A DNA stretch of 64,000 nt from Pacificispira sp002696645 (GCF_048892425.1 NZ_JBLZHU010000011.1:62001-126000), one strand, 5' to 3'; shown: positions 32,175 to 41,675, counted from the stretch's first letter. The notes: generated by a model not told the origin, from the sequence alone. Numbers and translations: made by a program.

Positions 32175-33559
32175 CGCCGCAAACGCCAGATCAGTAAGAC
32201 CGACACAGCAGATACCGGCACCATCGCAACAAAAACCCAAACCCCCGCAGATTGGGCATCCGCCAGTGTCGGTTGGTCCCCATAGCCCACCAGATTCGCC
32301 ACCAGCCCGCTAACTGCCGCCCCCAGCGCATAGCCGACGGTCTGAACCGTGGTCATGGCACTGGCGGCCCTGTCTTTATCCTCCGGCGGCGCCGCCTCTG
32401 TACAGCGCTGAAGGATATGGCCAAAACAGGCCCCAAATCCGGCCCCCGTGATAAACAAGCACGGCAGGATGGCCCAGACGGGACCGGGTGTTACCAGCAA
32501 GGCAAGACCTATTGTTGCCCCTAAGATCGCCAGAAAAGACAGGCGAATGGCAATCACCTGCTGACGGGGAGCCAGACCTGACAAAGACAGCGCCCCCACT
32601 GTCCAAGCCACCGATTCCAGCGCGATCATGTACCCAACACCCAGAGGCCCAATGTCATGTAACGTATGAAGCAGGACCGGGCCATAGACGGAAAATGCAA
32701 TCGTTGCGAAAGAGATCAGGAATATCCCGATCAGGCCAATACCAGTGATATGGGTCATGTCCGTGATGCTGTATGGCAGCAGGCGGCTGTCGGTTGCCGC
32801 CTTGTCCAGACGCAGGAACAGCGCGAAACCAAGAATACCGATGCAGGACAAAGCCCCCATCAATACAAGGCTGTCCTTCTGGAGCCCCGCTGTTGCGATA
32901 CACAAGACCGCAACAGACAACACCAACAGACGGCGCCAGGGCAGGCGCGCCGGATCTGATGGCGGCGATACCGCCACCGGCAAGGCCCAGCGCAAGGCAA
33001 ATGCGAGAAACAGCGCCTGAGCACAAAACGACCAAAATCCCATTCGCCACATATCAAATTCTGCAAAAATACCACCAACTAACGGGCCTAAGAAGGCCGA
33101 CGCACCCCAGACCGCCGAAATCGCGGCCATAACGCGGGGCGTATAGTGACTGGGGAATAGTTTCGCGACACCAATCATGGTGCATGCGACCAACATACCG
33201 CCCCCGAACCCTTGCAGGACACGCCCCGCAATCATTCCCCCCATTGTCGGGGTGACGGCGCTGACCAGACATCCAATCGCCACAGCCAATGCTGACCAGA
33301 TCATCAACCGGCGCAGACCAAGCATCCGTGCGACCAATGCCGAACTGCACGCCGCCGTGATCGAGGCCAGAAGGTAGAGCACGAAATTCCAGGAGATGAA
33401 CGCCTCTCCCCCCACATCAGCGACGACGCCGGGCAGCAAGGTGGCGATGACGGTGCTGTCTGCTGCATGCAGCCAAACCCCGAATGACAACACGGCGAAA
33501 AGACCGCGATTGGGTCCGGATAAAACCGTCCCCCAGGATACCGGATTTTCTGTGGTCAT
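32171..33559 (-). CDS. MFS transporter (DHA2-like)
   Basis: 462 residues with about 14 hydrophobic segments. Motif A-like sequence GRVLQGFGGGMLVACTMIG and a D-S-T-V-I-A-T-L-L-P first segment (residues 30-40) match the DHA2 drug:H+ antiporters. Start overlaps the Rieske gene stop by 4 bp, so the two are co-translated. The substrate is unknown; linkage to a Rieske protein and a cysteine-rich regulator suggests export of a compound the Rieske protein acts on or protects against. Confidence 0.87.
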   Translation of the reverse strand: MTTENPVSWGTVLSGPNRGLFAVLSFGVWLHAADSTVIATLLPGVVADVGGEAFISWNFVLYLLASITAACSSALVARMLGLRRLMIWSALAVAIGCLVSAVTPTMGGMIAGRVLQGFGGGMLVACTMIGVAKLFPSHYTPRVMAAISAVWGASAFLGPLVGGIFAEFDMWRMGFWSFCAQALFLAFALRWALPVAVSPPSDPARLPWRRLLVLSVAVLCIATAGLQKDSLVLMGALSCIGILGFALFLRLDKAATDSRLLPYSITDMTHITGIGLIGIFLISFATIAFSVYGPVLLHTLHDIGPLGVGYMIALESVAWTVGALSLSGLAPRQQVIAIRLSFLAILGATIGLALLVTPGPVWAILPCLFITGAGFGACFGHILQRCTEAAPPEDKDRAASAMTTVQTVGYALGAAVSGLVANLVGYGDQPTLADAQSAGVWVFVAMVPVSAVSVLLIWRLRR

Positions 33560-35139
33560 CCTTCAGCCTGCACGAAATTCAGCGCTTGATAGGCCGTACG
33601 TTGAACATGCTTGCGCTTCAACGGGCTGGCAAGGAACCGGCGCAGGGCAGCAGCGGCCAGGGCATTGAACTGTGTTTCCGGTATTTCCTGCATTTCTTCC
33701 CGTATCGCGTAGCTGAGCTTTAATAAATGGCTGGAAACGATGTACTCGAACTTGCCATGATCCTCAACGCCCGATAGGGCCTGTTGAACCGCCTCCAAGG
33801 GATCATTGCTGCGCCAGGGGGCCTCATCAATATCAGGATCGGTAAAGCCACTGTTGCGCCCAAGGAAACATCCCATCTGTAACAGGCCTTGGGGCCACAG
33901 GTCCGGATAGCGTTCTGCCAATTTCCGCACCGCATTGCCGAAGGTAACCGTATGGGTGAAGTCCAGCCAGCCAACGCTTTGGGCGATGCTGCTGTCGGTC
34001 TTGTCCTGCCAATCCAGATCGAAATGCAACAATTGCCAGGCCCCAGCCGTCATGGCGGCGTCGTATAGGGCAATCGGATCCTTCGAACCCGCGCTCAGCC
34101 GAGCCAAAATCTCCCGAGCAGATCCCCTGCGAAGCGACTCTGAGTCTGGCTGTTCTGATCCCTGCCCATCCCATGCCTTGAGGGCTTTACCATAGGCACG
34201 GAATTCCGGAATCAAATCCTCCCGACTGGCATAGATAAAGGATCGGGTTAGCATCAGACACAGCATCAACAGGCTTTCGCGATCCCCCAACGCCGCGGTT
34301 AAGGCTCGCATCTTATAGGTATAAATCGCGGAATGACCGAAATCCGCATAATGCGACAGGGCTGCCCGTGCAAAGCCCCGCTCCATATCCGACCAGGTCA
34401 AACCATCAGAAACGGCCCCTCGGACATGGGAACAGGCCGCCGCCTCATCTTCCGCCTCAACCGCGGCGACATAGGCATCCTCATCCCAGGCCCGGGAGGT
34501 TGTTGGATAGGAAAATACGGGTTCGCGCCGCGTATCCCAGGCGAAATGACCAATGCATTCTGTCAGCATTCCCAATTGCCGCACCGGGTCTTGAGTCTCA
34601 CCGCGAAGGCTCAGCCAATCGGCGGCGGCGGGCAAGGCATGGGTCGCGCCATATTCAAACCGGTCCCCCACCCTTGCAATCGTGCGCCGCAAACCGTCCA
34701 GCGGATCCCCGCCCGCTTTCATCAGGCGCGCCAATTCCCGTGCAATGCGGTCATATTCATGGCGGTCGAAACAATCGGTGATGTTATCCAATGCCTGAGC
34801 AATCGCCGCTTCAGCCGGTGGATCGATTAGGTCCAGTTCCACCTGCCTCGCAACAATCCGGGCTGGATATCGCCGCAGTTTATCACCCCCGACCAGGGTC
34901 TCCCCGCTGTCCAGATCAAATTTCCAATTGTGCCAGTTACAGGTCAGGACACAGCCGGAAACATCCCCTTCCGACAAGGGATAGCCTTCATGAGGACAGC
35001 GGTTGTTACAGGCCAGGACCTGTCCATCCTGCCACAACAGCAGGATTTGCTTGCCGTCGACTTTGACAACCAGCCGACCGGCCTTTTGCAGTGCTTCGGC
35101 TTTAGCGACTGGCTGCCAGTCTTGCGTCTTGGTTTTCAT
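33556..35139 (-). CDS. Rieske [2Fe-2S] protein with a large helical C-terminal domain
   Basis: 527 residues. Residues 8-105 form a Rieske domain with cluster ligands C48-x-H50 and C67-x-x-H70 (NRCPHEG and CNWHNWKF). The remaining 420 residues are helical, with repeated histidines in ALSHYADFGHSAIYTYK, LLHFDLDWQ, and DFTHTVTFG; there is no catalytic domain of a standard ring-hydroxylating dioxygenase. The His pattern might bind a second metal, but this is inference. Upstream partner of the MFS gene (4-bp overlap) and divergent from a SufR-like regulator 162 bp away. Function unknown. Confidence 0.8.
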   Translation of the reverse strand: MKTKTQDWQPVAKAEALQKAGRLVVKVDGKQILLLWQDGQVLACNNRCPHEGYPLSEGDVSGCVLTCNWHNWKFDLDSGETLVGGDKLRRYPARIVARQVELDLIDPPAEAAIAQALDNITDCFDRHEYDRIARELARLMKAGGDPLDGLRRTIARVGDRFEYGATHALPAAADWLSLRGETQDPVRQLGMLTECIGHFAWDTRREPVFSYPTTSRAWDEDAYVAAVEAEDEAAACSHVRGAVSDGLTWSDMERGFARAALSHYADFGHSAIYTYKMRALTAALGDRESLLMLCLMLTRSFIYASREDLIPEFRAYGKALKAWDGQGSEQPDSESLRRGSAREILARLSAGSKDPIALYDAAMTAGAWQLLHFDLDWQDKTDSSIAQSVGWLDFTHTVTFGNAVRKLAERYPDLWPQGLLQMGCFLGRNSGFTDPDIDEAPWRSNDPLEAVQQALSGVEDHGKFEYIVSSHLLKLSYAIREEMQEIPETQFNALAAAALRRFLASPLKRKHVQRTAYQALNFVQAEG

Positions 35140-35301
35140 TTACATCCTCGCCTGTCTTGCCCTGCAACGCGATATCCAGACCGTACCATATCGCAAGCTG
35201 GGCTATACACTTTCGCATCAAAATAGTTTCTATAGATTTAACTTTATAAATATGACTCACCTATCTTGCTTTAATCAAGTTTTTTCTTTAGAAAGTTTCA
35301 C

Positions 35302-35946
35302 ATGACAAAACCCACACAGAAACCGCGCTCTCGCCGGGATATCCTGGACCGATTGAAACGCGACGGACCGTCGGACGCATCCGCATTGGCCCAGGCAATG
35401 GGCGTCACCCCAATGGCGGTGCGCCAGCATCTGTATGACTTGCAGGCGGAAGGGATGGTGACGACGCAGGAGGACCCCCGCACTGTCGGGCGTCCTGCAA
35501 AGCTGTGGCAATTAACACCGGCGGCGGATCAATACTTTCCCGATGCACATGCCGATCTGGCTGTTGGATTGATTGATGCCCTGAAAAACAGCCTGGGTCA
35601 GGATGCGCTGGATCTGTTGATCGCGGAACGGTCCAGGCGGCAAAGCGCGGATTATGCCGCAACCCTATCAAAGCCAGAAACCCTGCGCGACAAACTGGAC
35701 GCCCTGGCAAAGATTCGAACCCGCGAGGGGTATATGGCAATGGTAGAACCCCTGGCCGATACGGATGGATATCTTTTCATCGAAAATCATTGCCCGATTT
35801 GCAGTGCAGCCAAGGCTTGCACAGGGCTGTGCGCGATGGAATTGACGGTGTTCAAGATCGCGCTGGGCCCGGACATTCGGGTGGAACGGACCGATCACAT
35901 ACTGGCGGGCGCGCGCCGCTGCGCTTATCGCGTCACGCCTTGCTGA
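35302..35946 (+). CDS. SufR-like HTH regulator with cysteine cluster
   Basis: 214 residues. Winged helix-turn-helix at residues 10-55 (DILDRLKRDGPSDASALAQAMGVTPMAVRQHLYDL). The C-terminal domain has cysteines at 164, 167, 173, 177, 207 and 214 (ENHCPICSAAKACTGLC and RRCAYRV), as in the DeoR-like regulators related to cyanobacterial SufR, which sense through an iron-sulfur cluster. No suf genes are nearby; it is divergent from the Rieske/MFS pair and is its likely regulator. The AT-rich 162-bp interval would hold the operator. The last 14 bp overlap the convergent TPR gene. Confidence 0.85.
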   Translation: MTKPTQKPRSRRDILDRLKRDGPSDASALAQAMGVTPMAVRQHLYDLQAEGMVTTQEDPRTVGRPAKLWQLTPAADQYFPDAHADLAVGLIDALKNSLGQDALDLLIAERSRRQSADYAATLSKPETLRDKLDALAKIRTREGYMAMVEPLADTDGYLFIENHCPICSAAKACTGLCAMELTVFKIALGPDIRVERTDHILAGARRCAYRVTPC

Positions 35947-37867
35947 TCAGGGCCAGGCGCTCCGCCACACGGGCCAAAACCGCCGGCCATTCCTCATCGG
36001 GCATGCGCCAGAACACATCCGTATTAGGATAGAACGGGTGGCGTTCCGCCCCCAACGTGATCCATTCAGGCTTTAGCAACAGCGACCAACAGGGCACATC
36101 CAAGGCACCGGCCATATCACCGACCGACGTTCCCATATTGATGACCAAATCACAGGCCTGAGTCAGGGCGGCGGCCCCATCCAGATCATTGAACAGATCA
36201 ATATCATCAAAATGCGTGATGGAACGGCCTTCCAGCTCTTCCGGTTGAACGCCATATTGCAAATTCACAAAATGCACATTGGGAACCGACAATACCTTCT
36301 GCCATTGGGCAATTTCCGTCAGCGCCGCCTGACTGCGCACGCGACGCAAGCCGCTGCGCCAGGCAATACCGACCTTGAGGCCACTGCCTAATTGATCCAG
36401 CCGCTTCTTGATCGCTGCGACCTGATCCGGATCGGCGGTAAAATAACCCGCCGTTTCTGGAAAGTCAGAAAGCGCAGTACGAAACAGTTTCGGCAGGGAC
36501 GCGACCGGGATGGAGACATCCGCCTGGGCATTGGCAATATCAGGCCGCCCAATGGTCTCAACCGTGGGGAAAGCCCGCTGAACCAGGCCCTGCAGGCGCG
36601 GGTCACAGCCAACCAGAATATTTGCCCCCTCGCCGGCCGCGCGCACAACATCGGGCAGGCAGGACAGGCTGCGAATTTCATCGCCCAGCCCTTGTTCCGG
36701 CACGATCAACAAGCGCCTGCCTTTCAGGGCATCGCCCTGCCAGCGTGGCAGGTCCGGACTGGTGACCGGGACACGCTCCCCACAATCCAAACCGCTTTCA
36801 TACAGCGCCCATCCTTTGGCAAGGTTGCCCTGCCCCAGATGACACAGGGCCAGTTGAAAGGCATGGCGGGCATCGCTGGGGTCCAGCTTATAGGCCTTAT
36901 CATAGGCAACGGCGGCTTCTTCCAGCCGGTCGGTCGCAGTCAGCATATTACCAAAATTGCCCCAGATATCAGCAAAGTCCGGCGTGGCGCGCAAGGCGTC
37001 GTGATACAGGGCTTCCGCCTCATCAAAATGGCGGGCTGCGGTCAGGATCATCGCCAGATTAGCCATCGCCCCGGCGCTTTCCGGCGCAATGGACAGGGCG
37101 TGACGGGCAATATCTTCGGCTTCTGAAAGTTGCTCCAGCCGCATCAGTGCCGCGGCCAGATTGGTCAGGCTGTCTGGATCATCCGGTGCCAGTTCCAGCA
37201 CCGCCTTGAAACAGGCAGCCGCCTCCTCGACACGGTTGGACGCAGACAAAACCACGCCATAGTTCAGCATCATATCGGCATCATTGGGCGCATAATTCAG
37301 GCCGGTTTCAAAGGCAGCCAGCGCCGCCCCATAGGACCCCATGCGATACAGGGTAACGCCCAGATTCTGATAGGCCTCAACATAATCAGGCTTCAAGACG
37401 ACGGCACGCCCGAAGGCTTCGGCTGCCTTTTGCAAGGTCCCCGTCTCACGCAGCAGGGCACCCAGATTGTTCCATATTTCCGGCGATTTCGGTGACAGGG
37501 ACAAGGCCTTGCGATAGGCCTGTTCCGCCGCTTCGGGATTACCCGCCCCTTCCAACGCCAGTCCCAACAGGGTTAAGACCTCAGGATTTTTCGGATCGGC
37601 CTTGCGGGCTTCCGCCAATAATTCCGCCGCCGCCGCCGGGTTGCCCAATTGATAGGCCAGGGCCCCGCGCAGGCGCAGGGCATTTGGATCTGTCGGATGC
37701 TGTTCCAGAATCTGTCGGTAATGGGCATCAGCCTCCATCAGGCGCCCGGCCTGATGCAATGCCATGGCCTGGTCCAGCCGGGAATCATCAGATCCCCCGC
37801 CGGTCCCATTGCCAGCCCCGTTACCGGTTCCATTCCCTTTACTTGCGCGCCGCTGCTGTCTGTTCAT
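35933..37867 (-). CDS. TPR protein with GT-B glycosyltransferase-like C-terminus
   Basis: 644 residues. After a Gly/Asn-rich basic start (RRASKGNGTGNGAGNG) come about ten tetratricopeptide repeats between residues 30 and 350, with the typical A-x-x-x-P-x-x-A-x-A pattern. Residues 370-640 contain a GT9/GT41-like fold: LLIVPEQGLGDEIRSL, VGIAWRSG, and the donor-site-like INMGTSVGDMAGALDVPCWSLL. TPR-linked glycosyltransferases of this kind occur in alphaproteobacterial surface glycosylation, but the acceptor is unknown. Monocistronic; 3-prime end overlaps the SufR-like gene. Confidence 0.85.
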   Translation of the reverse strand: MNRQQRRASKGNGTGNGAGNGTGGGSDDSRLDQAMALHQAGRLMEADAHYRQILEQHPTDPNALRLRGALAYQLGNPAAAAELLAEARKADPKNPEVLTLLGLALEGAGNPEAAEQAYRKALSLSPKSPEIWNNLGALLRETGTLQKAAEAFGRAVVLKPDYVEAYQNLGVTLYRMGSYGAALAAFETGLNYAPNDADMMLNYGVVLSASNRVEEAAACFKAVLELAPDDPDSLTNLAAALMRLEQLSEAEDIARHALSIAPESAGAMANLAMILTAARHFDEAEALYHDALRATPDFADIWGNFGNMLTATDRLEEAAVAYDKAYKLDPSDARHAFQLALCHLGQGNLAKGWALYESGLDCGERVPVTSPDLPRWQGDALKGRRLLIVPEQGLGDEIRSLSCLPDVVRAAGEGANILVGCDPRLQGLVQRAFPTVETIGRPDIANAQADVSIPVASLPKLFRTALSDFPETAGYFTADPDQVAAIKKRLDQLGSGLKVGIAWRSGLRRVRSQAALTEIAQWQKVLSVPNVHFVNLQYGVQPEELEGRSITHFDDIDLFNDLDGAAALTQACDLVINMGTSVGDMAGALDVPCWSLLLKPEWITLGAERHPFYPNTDVFWRMPDEEWPAVLARVAERLALISKA

Positions 37868-37885
37868 GGTGGGGGTATAAAACCC

Positions 37886-38302
37886 TCAAACCTCTGGGTC
37901 TAGGTCTAATGCAGCGGAATTCATACAATATCGCAATCCGGTGGGCTGTGGCCCATCGGGAAAGACATGCCCCAAATGCGCATCACAGCGGGCGCACAGA
38001 ACTTCCGTGCGGCGCATGAACAGGCTGTTATCCGATTTCTCTGCCACGGCGGTTTCGTCGATTGGCTTAAAGAAACTGGGCCAGCCTGTGCCACTGTCGA
38101 ATTTTGTATTCGAATGGAACAGTTTTTCACCACAGCATTTACAGGTGTAGATGCCGCGCGTCTTTGCATCATGATACTTGCCGGAAAATGGACGTTCCGT
38201 CCCCTTCTTGCGGGTGACCTTGTATTCTTCCGGGCTCAAGCGCTTTTGCCATTCAGCGTCGCTTAACGTCACTTTTGCTTTATTGCCAGCCGTATCACTC
38301 AT
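37886..38302 (-). CDS. msrB: Peptide-methionine (R)-S-oxide reductase
   Basis: 138 residues. Zinc-binding pairs C54-x-x-C57 and C103-x-x-C106, the substrate motif SGTGWPSFF, and catalytic Cys126 in GLRYCMNSAAL (usually RYCINS). MsrB reduces the R form of methionine sulfoxide in oxidised proteins. The start overlaps the stop of the ChaC gene by 4 bp, so the two are co-translated, linking protein repair with glutathione turnover. Confidence 0.97.
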   Translation of the reverse strand: MSDTAGNKAKVTLSDAEWQKRLSPEEYKVTRKKGTERPFSGKYHDAKTRGIYTCKCCGEKLFHSNTKFDSGTGWPSFFKPIDETAVAEKSDNSLFMRRTEVLCARCDAHLGHVFPDGPQPTGLRYCMNSAALDLDPEV

Positions 38303-39003
38303 GATCCGGTGCTCCTTTCCAGTTCCATTTCAGACTGCAATGCCCGCACGCGATCCCGCAGTCGGTGCATCGGACCATCCCCAATACCAATCTCATCCAT
38401 GGCAGATACCGTTTGTTCCAGATAATCCGAACAGGGTCCCAGTCTACCGGCGGCGCGGGCGATCTGTTGCGCCACCTCTTCCATCGGGCGGCATCCTTTA
38501 TAGCGATCGCAATCCCGACGCATGACAAAGGCAATCGCATGAAACGCCCCGCCATCATTATCTATCAAGCGCACCCAGGTCGGGCGATAGGACCCCGCCA
38601 ACATTTCGCGCGCCCAGATCACATCCAGTTCTTCATCCGCCTGTGCCTCATCAATGCGCAAGGCAACGCCCTGCACCGACCCGCCGCGATCCAGCCCCAA
38701 TACCAGGCCAGGACAATCGCGCGTTCCTCGCCCGATCTGTGTTTCCAGACAAAAGGCGCGATGATACCCATGCAATCTTGCAATCTTTCGGTCCACAAAA
38801 TGAAAGGCCGGGTTCCACATCAGGGATCCATATGCAAAGACCCAGATATCCGACCCTTTGGGGCGCGCCGCCACGGTCGCAATCCGCGATGCGCGGCGTT
38901 CCTCATCACATAAGGGCTTTAACAGACCTTCCGCCTCCGCCTGGCGCGCCATTTCCTGAAAAAAGCCGTTCTTGATACCGTCTCTGTCGACCAAAATTCC
39001 CAT
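38299..39003 (-). CDS. ChaC-type gamma-glutamylcyclotransferase
   Basis: 234 residues with the family's FAYGSLMWNPAF motif (substrate-binding loop, residues 54-65) and RAFCLETQIGRGTRDCPGLVLGLD, typical of ChaC. The enzyme cleaves glutathione to 5-oxoproline and Cys-Gly in the cytoplasm. It leads a two-gene unit with msrB. The first Met has alternatives, but this start gives a normal family length. Confidence 0.93.
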   Translation of the reverse strand: MGILVDRDGIKNGFFQEMARQAEAEGLLKPLCDEERRASRIATVAARPKGSDIWVFAYGSLMWNPAFHFVDRKIARLHGYHRAFCLETQIGRGTRDCPGLVLGLDRGGSVQGVALRIDEAQADEELDVIWAREMLAGSYRPTWVRLIDNDGGAFHAIAFVMRRDCDRYKGCRPMEEVAQQIARAAGRLGPCSDYLEQTVSAMDEIGIGDGPMHRLRDRVRALQSEMELERSTGS

Positions 39004-39075
39004 CCATCTTTATGATTCGCATAAGATAACATGGAACATCGCGGCTGGAACGCAAGGCCTTACTGGGACGCAGAC

Positions 39076-39633
39076 TTATTCCCCACGGTTTTCAAATCGC
39101 GCACGATCCGCATCGCCGGAAATAATACCCAACATGACATCCCGGAATCCTTCCACAGCGTCAGGGCCGGCATTTCGATAGGCGCGCGCGATGCGCTTGC
39201 GTTGAGTTTCCGTCAACAAGCGCTCCAACTCCGCGCCCTTGTCTGTCAGGGTCAACAATCGCTGGCGGCGATCTTCCTGTCCCTGATCCTGACGAATATA
39301 CCCCTCCGCCATTAACTGGCTCAGCACACGGCTCAGGCTCTGCTTGGTGATCTTCAGAATATCCAGCAGATGCGATACGGTCATGCCCGGATAGCGACCA
39401 ACGAAGTAAATCACACGGTGATGTGCCCGCCCCAGGTCGCGCTGTGCCAGAATGATGTCCGGTTCACCGGTGAAATCCCGATAGGCATAGAACAAAAGTT
39501 CTATCGCCTGGCGCAATTCTTCATCGCGCAGAAACAAAGGATTTCCACCGGTCTTGGCAGACCTGTGTCTATCCCCACCCAGTGAGGGTGAAGAGGGAGA
39601 TGATCCACGCTTGGAAGAATTTATGTCAGTCAT
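39076..39633 (-). CDS. MarR-family transcriptional regulator
   Basis: 185 residues with a winged helix-turn-helix at about residues 95-160 (MTVSHLLDILKITKQSLSRVLSQLMAEGYIRQ, then the wing DRRQRLLTLT). The first 40 residues are polar and Ser/Gly-rich and probably disordered. It is divergent from the branched-chain aminotransferase gene. An inverted repeat ATGTCA-N7-TGACAT covers its own start codon, a likely autoregulatory site. Confidence 0.9.
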   Translation of the reverse strand: MTDINSSKRGSSPSSPSLGGDRHRSAKTGGNPLFLRDEELRQAIELLFYAYRDFTGEPDIILAQRDLGRAHHRVIYFVGRYPGMTVSHLLDILKITKQSLSRVLSQLMAEGYIRQDQGQEDRRQRLLTLTDKGAELERLLTETQRKRIARAYRNAGPDAVEGFRDVMLGIISGDADRARFENRGE

Positions 39634-39640
39634 GTTGACA
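39622..39640. promoter_or_regulatory. Inverted repeat at the MarR gene start
   Basis: ATGTCAGTCATGTTGACAT gives perfect 6-bp arms with a 7-bp centre, overlapping the marR start codon on the minus strand. MarR proteins usually bind such palindromes in their own promoter region. Confidence 0.45.
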
Positions 39641-39765
39641 TATATGCCTCATGATGTTACGTCTGGCAACAATGAAGCGTATTGGATCATATCTTTTGAC
39701 CCGGCTCCAGAGTAATAAAATTACCAAAAAATCCGAACCGCAGTAAAAAATGGTCGGAAAAACCG

Positions 39766-39818
39766 TTGTAAGTCAAAAGCTTACAAATAAAACCCCGGGG
39801 ACCCAGCGTGGAAGCTGG
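39766..39818 (+). promoter_or_regulatory. Structured leader of the aminotransferase gene
   Basis: A perfect inverted repeat TTGTAAG-N7-CTTACAA (39766-39786) is followed by a hairpin (CCAGC-N6-GCTGG, 39803-39818) flanked by GGGG and CCCC runs. The ribosome binding site GGAG is at 39834-39837. It could be an operator plus a translation-control stem. Confidence 0.4.
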
Positions 39819-39845
39819 CGACACCCCCAAAATGGAGTGGAAACG

Positions 39846-40760
39846 ATGTCCTTAATGCCCTTTGATGATCGCGATGGCTCCATCTGGATGGATGGCAAAT
39901 TGGTGCCGTGGCGGGATGCCAAATTGCATGTTCTTACCCATGGCCTGCACTATGCGTCTGGTGTGTTCGAGGGGGAGCGCGTCTATGGCAAAGAGATTTT
40001 CAAGCTGACAGAACATACCGAGCGCCTGCACCAGTCTGCGGAGCTGCTGGGCTTCAAGATTCCGTTCACTGTCGCTGAAATTGACGCCGCCTGCGACCAG
40101 GTCGTTGCCGCCAACAACATCGTTGATGGCTATGTGCGGCCCATCGCCTGGCGCGGATCGGAAATGATGGGCGTGTCAGCGCAACAGAACACCATTCATC
40201 TGGCAATCGCAGCCTGGGAATGGCCCGCCTATTTCAGCCCGGAAGCCCGCATGCGCGGCCTGAAGATGCGGATTTCCGATTGGGCGCGCCCCGATCCCCG
40301 CACAGCACCGACACGCAGCAAGGCCGCTGGCCTGTATATGATCTGCACCATGTCCAAGCATAAGGCGGAAGCGGAAGGGTATCATGACGCGCTGATGCTG
40401 GATTGGCGTGGGTATGTTGCCGAAGCAACCGGCGCCAATATCTTCTTCCTGATGGAAGATGGAAAGCTGCATACGCCGGACCCGGATTGCTTTCTGGATG
40501 GCATCACCCGGCGCACGGTAATCGATCTGGCCCGTCGCAATGGCTATGAAATCGTGCAGCGACACATCAAGCCGGAAGAGATGGTACAGGCGACGGAGGC
40601 CTTCCTGACCGGGACGGCGGTAGAGGTCACGCCGATTGCTTCCATTGGCGAATACCAGTTCACACCGGGCAAGGTCTGTGAAACTTTAATGAAGGCCTAT
40701 GACGCAGAAGTGCGCAGAGGCTCAGATAAGGCGGCCTTGATCACAGGGTCTGCGGCATAA
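39846..40760 (+). CDS. ilvE: Branched-chain amino acid aminotransferase
   Basis: 304 residues from ATG at 39846 (GGAG 8 bp upstream). Class IV PLP fold: substrate loop THGLHYASGVFEG (Tyr/Gly typical of IlvE), catalytic Lys in TRSKAAGLYMICTMSKHKA, and the PLP-phosphate motif EATGANIFF. It transfers the amino group between glutamate and the keto acids of valine, leucine and isoleucine. Transcribed alone behind a structured leader and ended by a strong terminator. Confidence 0.95.
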   Translation: MSLMPFDDRDGSIWMDGKLVPWRDAKLHVLTHGLHYASGVFEGERVYGKEIFKLTEHTERLHQSAELLGFKIPFTVAEIDAACDQVVAANNIVDGYVRPIAWRGSEMMGVSAQQNTIHLAIAAWEWPAYFSPEARMRGLKMRISDWARPDPRTAPTRSKAAGLYMICTMSKHKAEAEGYHDALMLDWRGYVAEATGANIFFLMEDGKLHTPDPDCFLDGITRRTVIDLARRNGYEIVQRHIKPEEMVQATEAFLTGTAVEVTPIASIGEYQFTPGKVCETLMKAYDAEVRRGSDKAALITGSAA

Positions 40761-40791
40761 GCGTTTAGAATGATTTTTCGGTCGTGCCAAT

Positions 40792-40830
40792 CGGGACCGG
40801 GCGTGATAAGCCCGGTCCCGTTCGCATTTT
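40792..40830 (+). terminator. Rho-independent terminator of ilvE
   Basis: CGGGACCGGGC and GCCCGGTCCCG form an 11-bp perfect stem with a 7-base loop, then GTTCGCATTTT. Confidence 0.88.
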
Positions 40831-40883
40831 AAAGACCAATGCCTTTCGCCGTTCCTATCATAAAGGTCGTTTGAGCAGCCAGT

Positions 40884-41675
40884 ATGACCCAACAGACTAA
40901 AACAAAACTCTCTCCCAGCCAGGACGCTTCCTTGGAGATCAGTGTTGTTGTCCCGGTCTGCGATGAGGAAGGCAATGTATCCCCCCTGATCGAAGAAATT
41001 GCGGCGGCCTTCCCGGATACAGATCAGGTGGAGATCATCTATGTCGATGATGGCAGTCGCGACAGCACACCTGCGGTTCTGAAAGACTGTCAGTCAAAGC
41101 ACAAAAACCTGCGGGTTCTGACCCATGCCCAGCGATCCGGCCAAAGCCGCGCGATCCGCACGGGCGTTCTGGCTGCGCGTGGGCGCCTGATCTGTGTGCT
41201 GGACGGGGATGGCCAGAACAATCCAGCCGACCTGCCCCGCCTTGTCGCCCTATTCAATGCGGCCCTGGCGGAGGGCGACGCCATCGGCATGGTTATGGGA
41301 GAGCGCGAAAAGCGCCAGGATTCAGGTTTTCGGCGGTTTATCAGCCGGGTCGCCAATGCCTGCAATAGAGCGCTTTTAAACCATACTGCGAAAGATGTCG
41401 GCTGTGGCCTGAAAGTCGTCGCAGGGCCCGTCTTCAAGCAACTACCCTATTTTGATCATATGCACCGTTTCATGCCGGCCTTGATCAGTCGCGAAGGCCT
41501 TTCGGTTCGCTATGAACGGGTGACGCATCGCGCGCGGGATCGGGGCCAGTCCAAATATGGAACGCTGGAGCGTGCCTTGGCCGGATTGGTTGATTTGTTT
41601 GGTGTCTATTGGTTGGTGAAACGGTCAAAACGACCGGATGTTCAGGAAGAGGTGCCCCATGGGGTGGATCGATAA
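40884..41675 (+). CDS. GT2 glycosyltransferase, dolichol-phosphate-mannose-synthase-like
   Basis: 263 residues. VVVPVCDEEGNVSPLIEEI and VDDGSRDST mark the GT-A nucleotide-sugar fold, DGDGQNNP is the metal-binding motif, and HRFMPALISREG..V.Y..V.H..R..G.SKYG is typical of polyprenyl-phosphate sugar transferases. It lacks C-terminal membrane segments, unlike ArnC; the overlapping next gene (LAB_N) supplies a membrane protein. It probably loads a sugar on undecaprenyl phosphate at the inner membrane for the ArnT-like enzyme encoded at 42840. Confidence 0.9.
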   Translation: MTQQTKTKLSPSQDASLEISVVVPVCDEEGNVSPLIEEIAAAFPDTDQVEIIYVDDGSRDSTPAVLKDCQSKHKNLRVLTHAQRSGQSRAIRTGVLAARGRLICVLDGDGQNNPADLPRLVALFNAALAEGDAIGMVMGEREKRQDSGFRRFISRVANACNRALLNHTAKDVGCGLKVVAGPVFKQLPYFDHMHRFMPALISREGLSVRYERVTHRARDRGQSKYGTLERALAGLVDLFGVYWLVKRSKRPDVQEEVPHGVDR

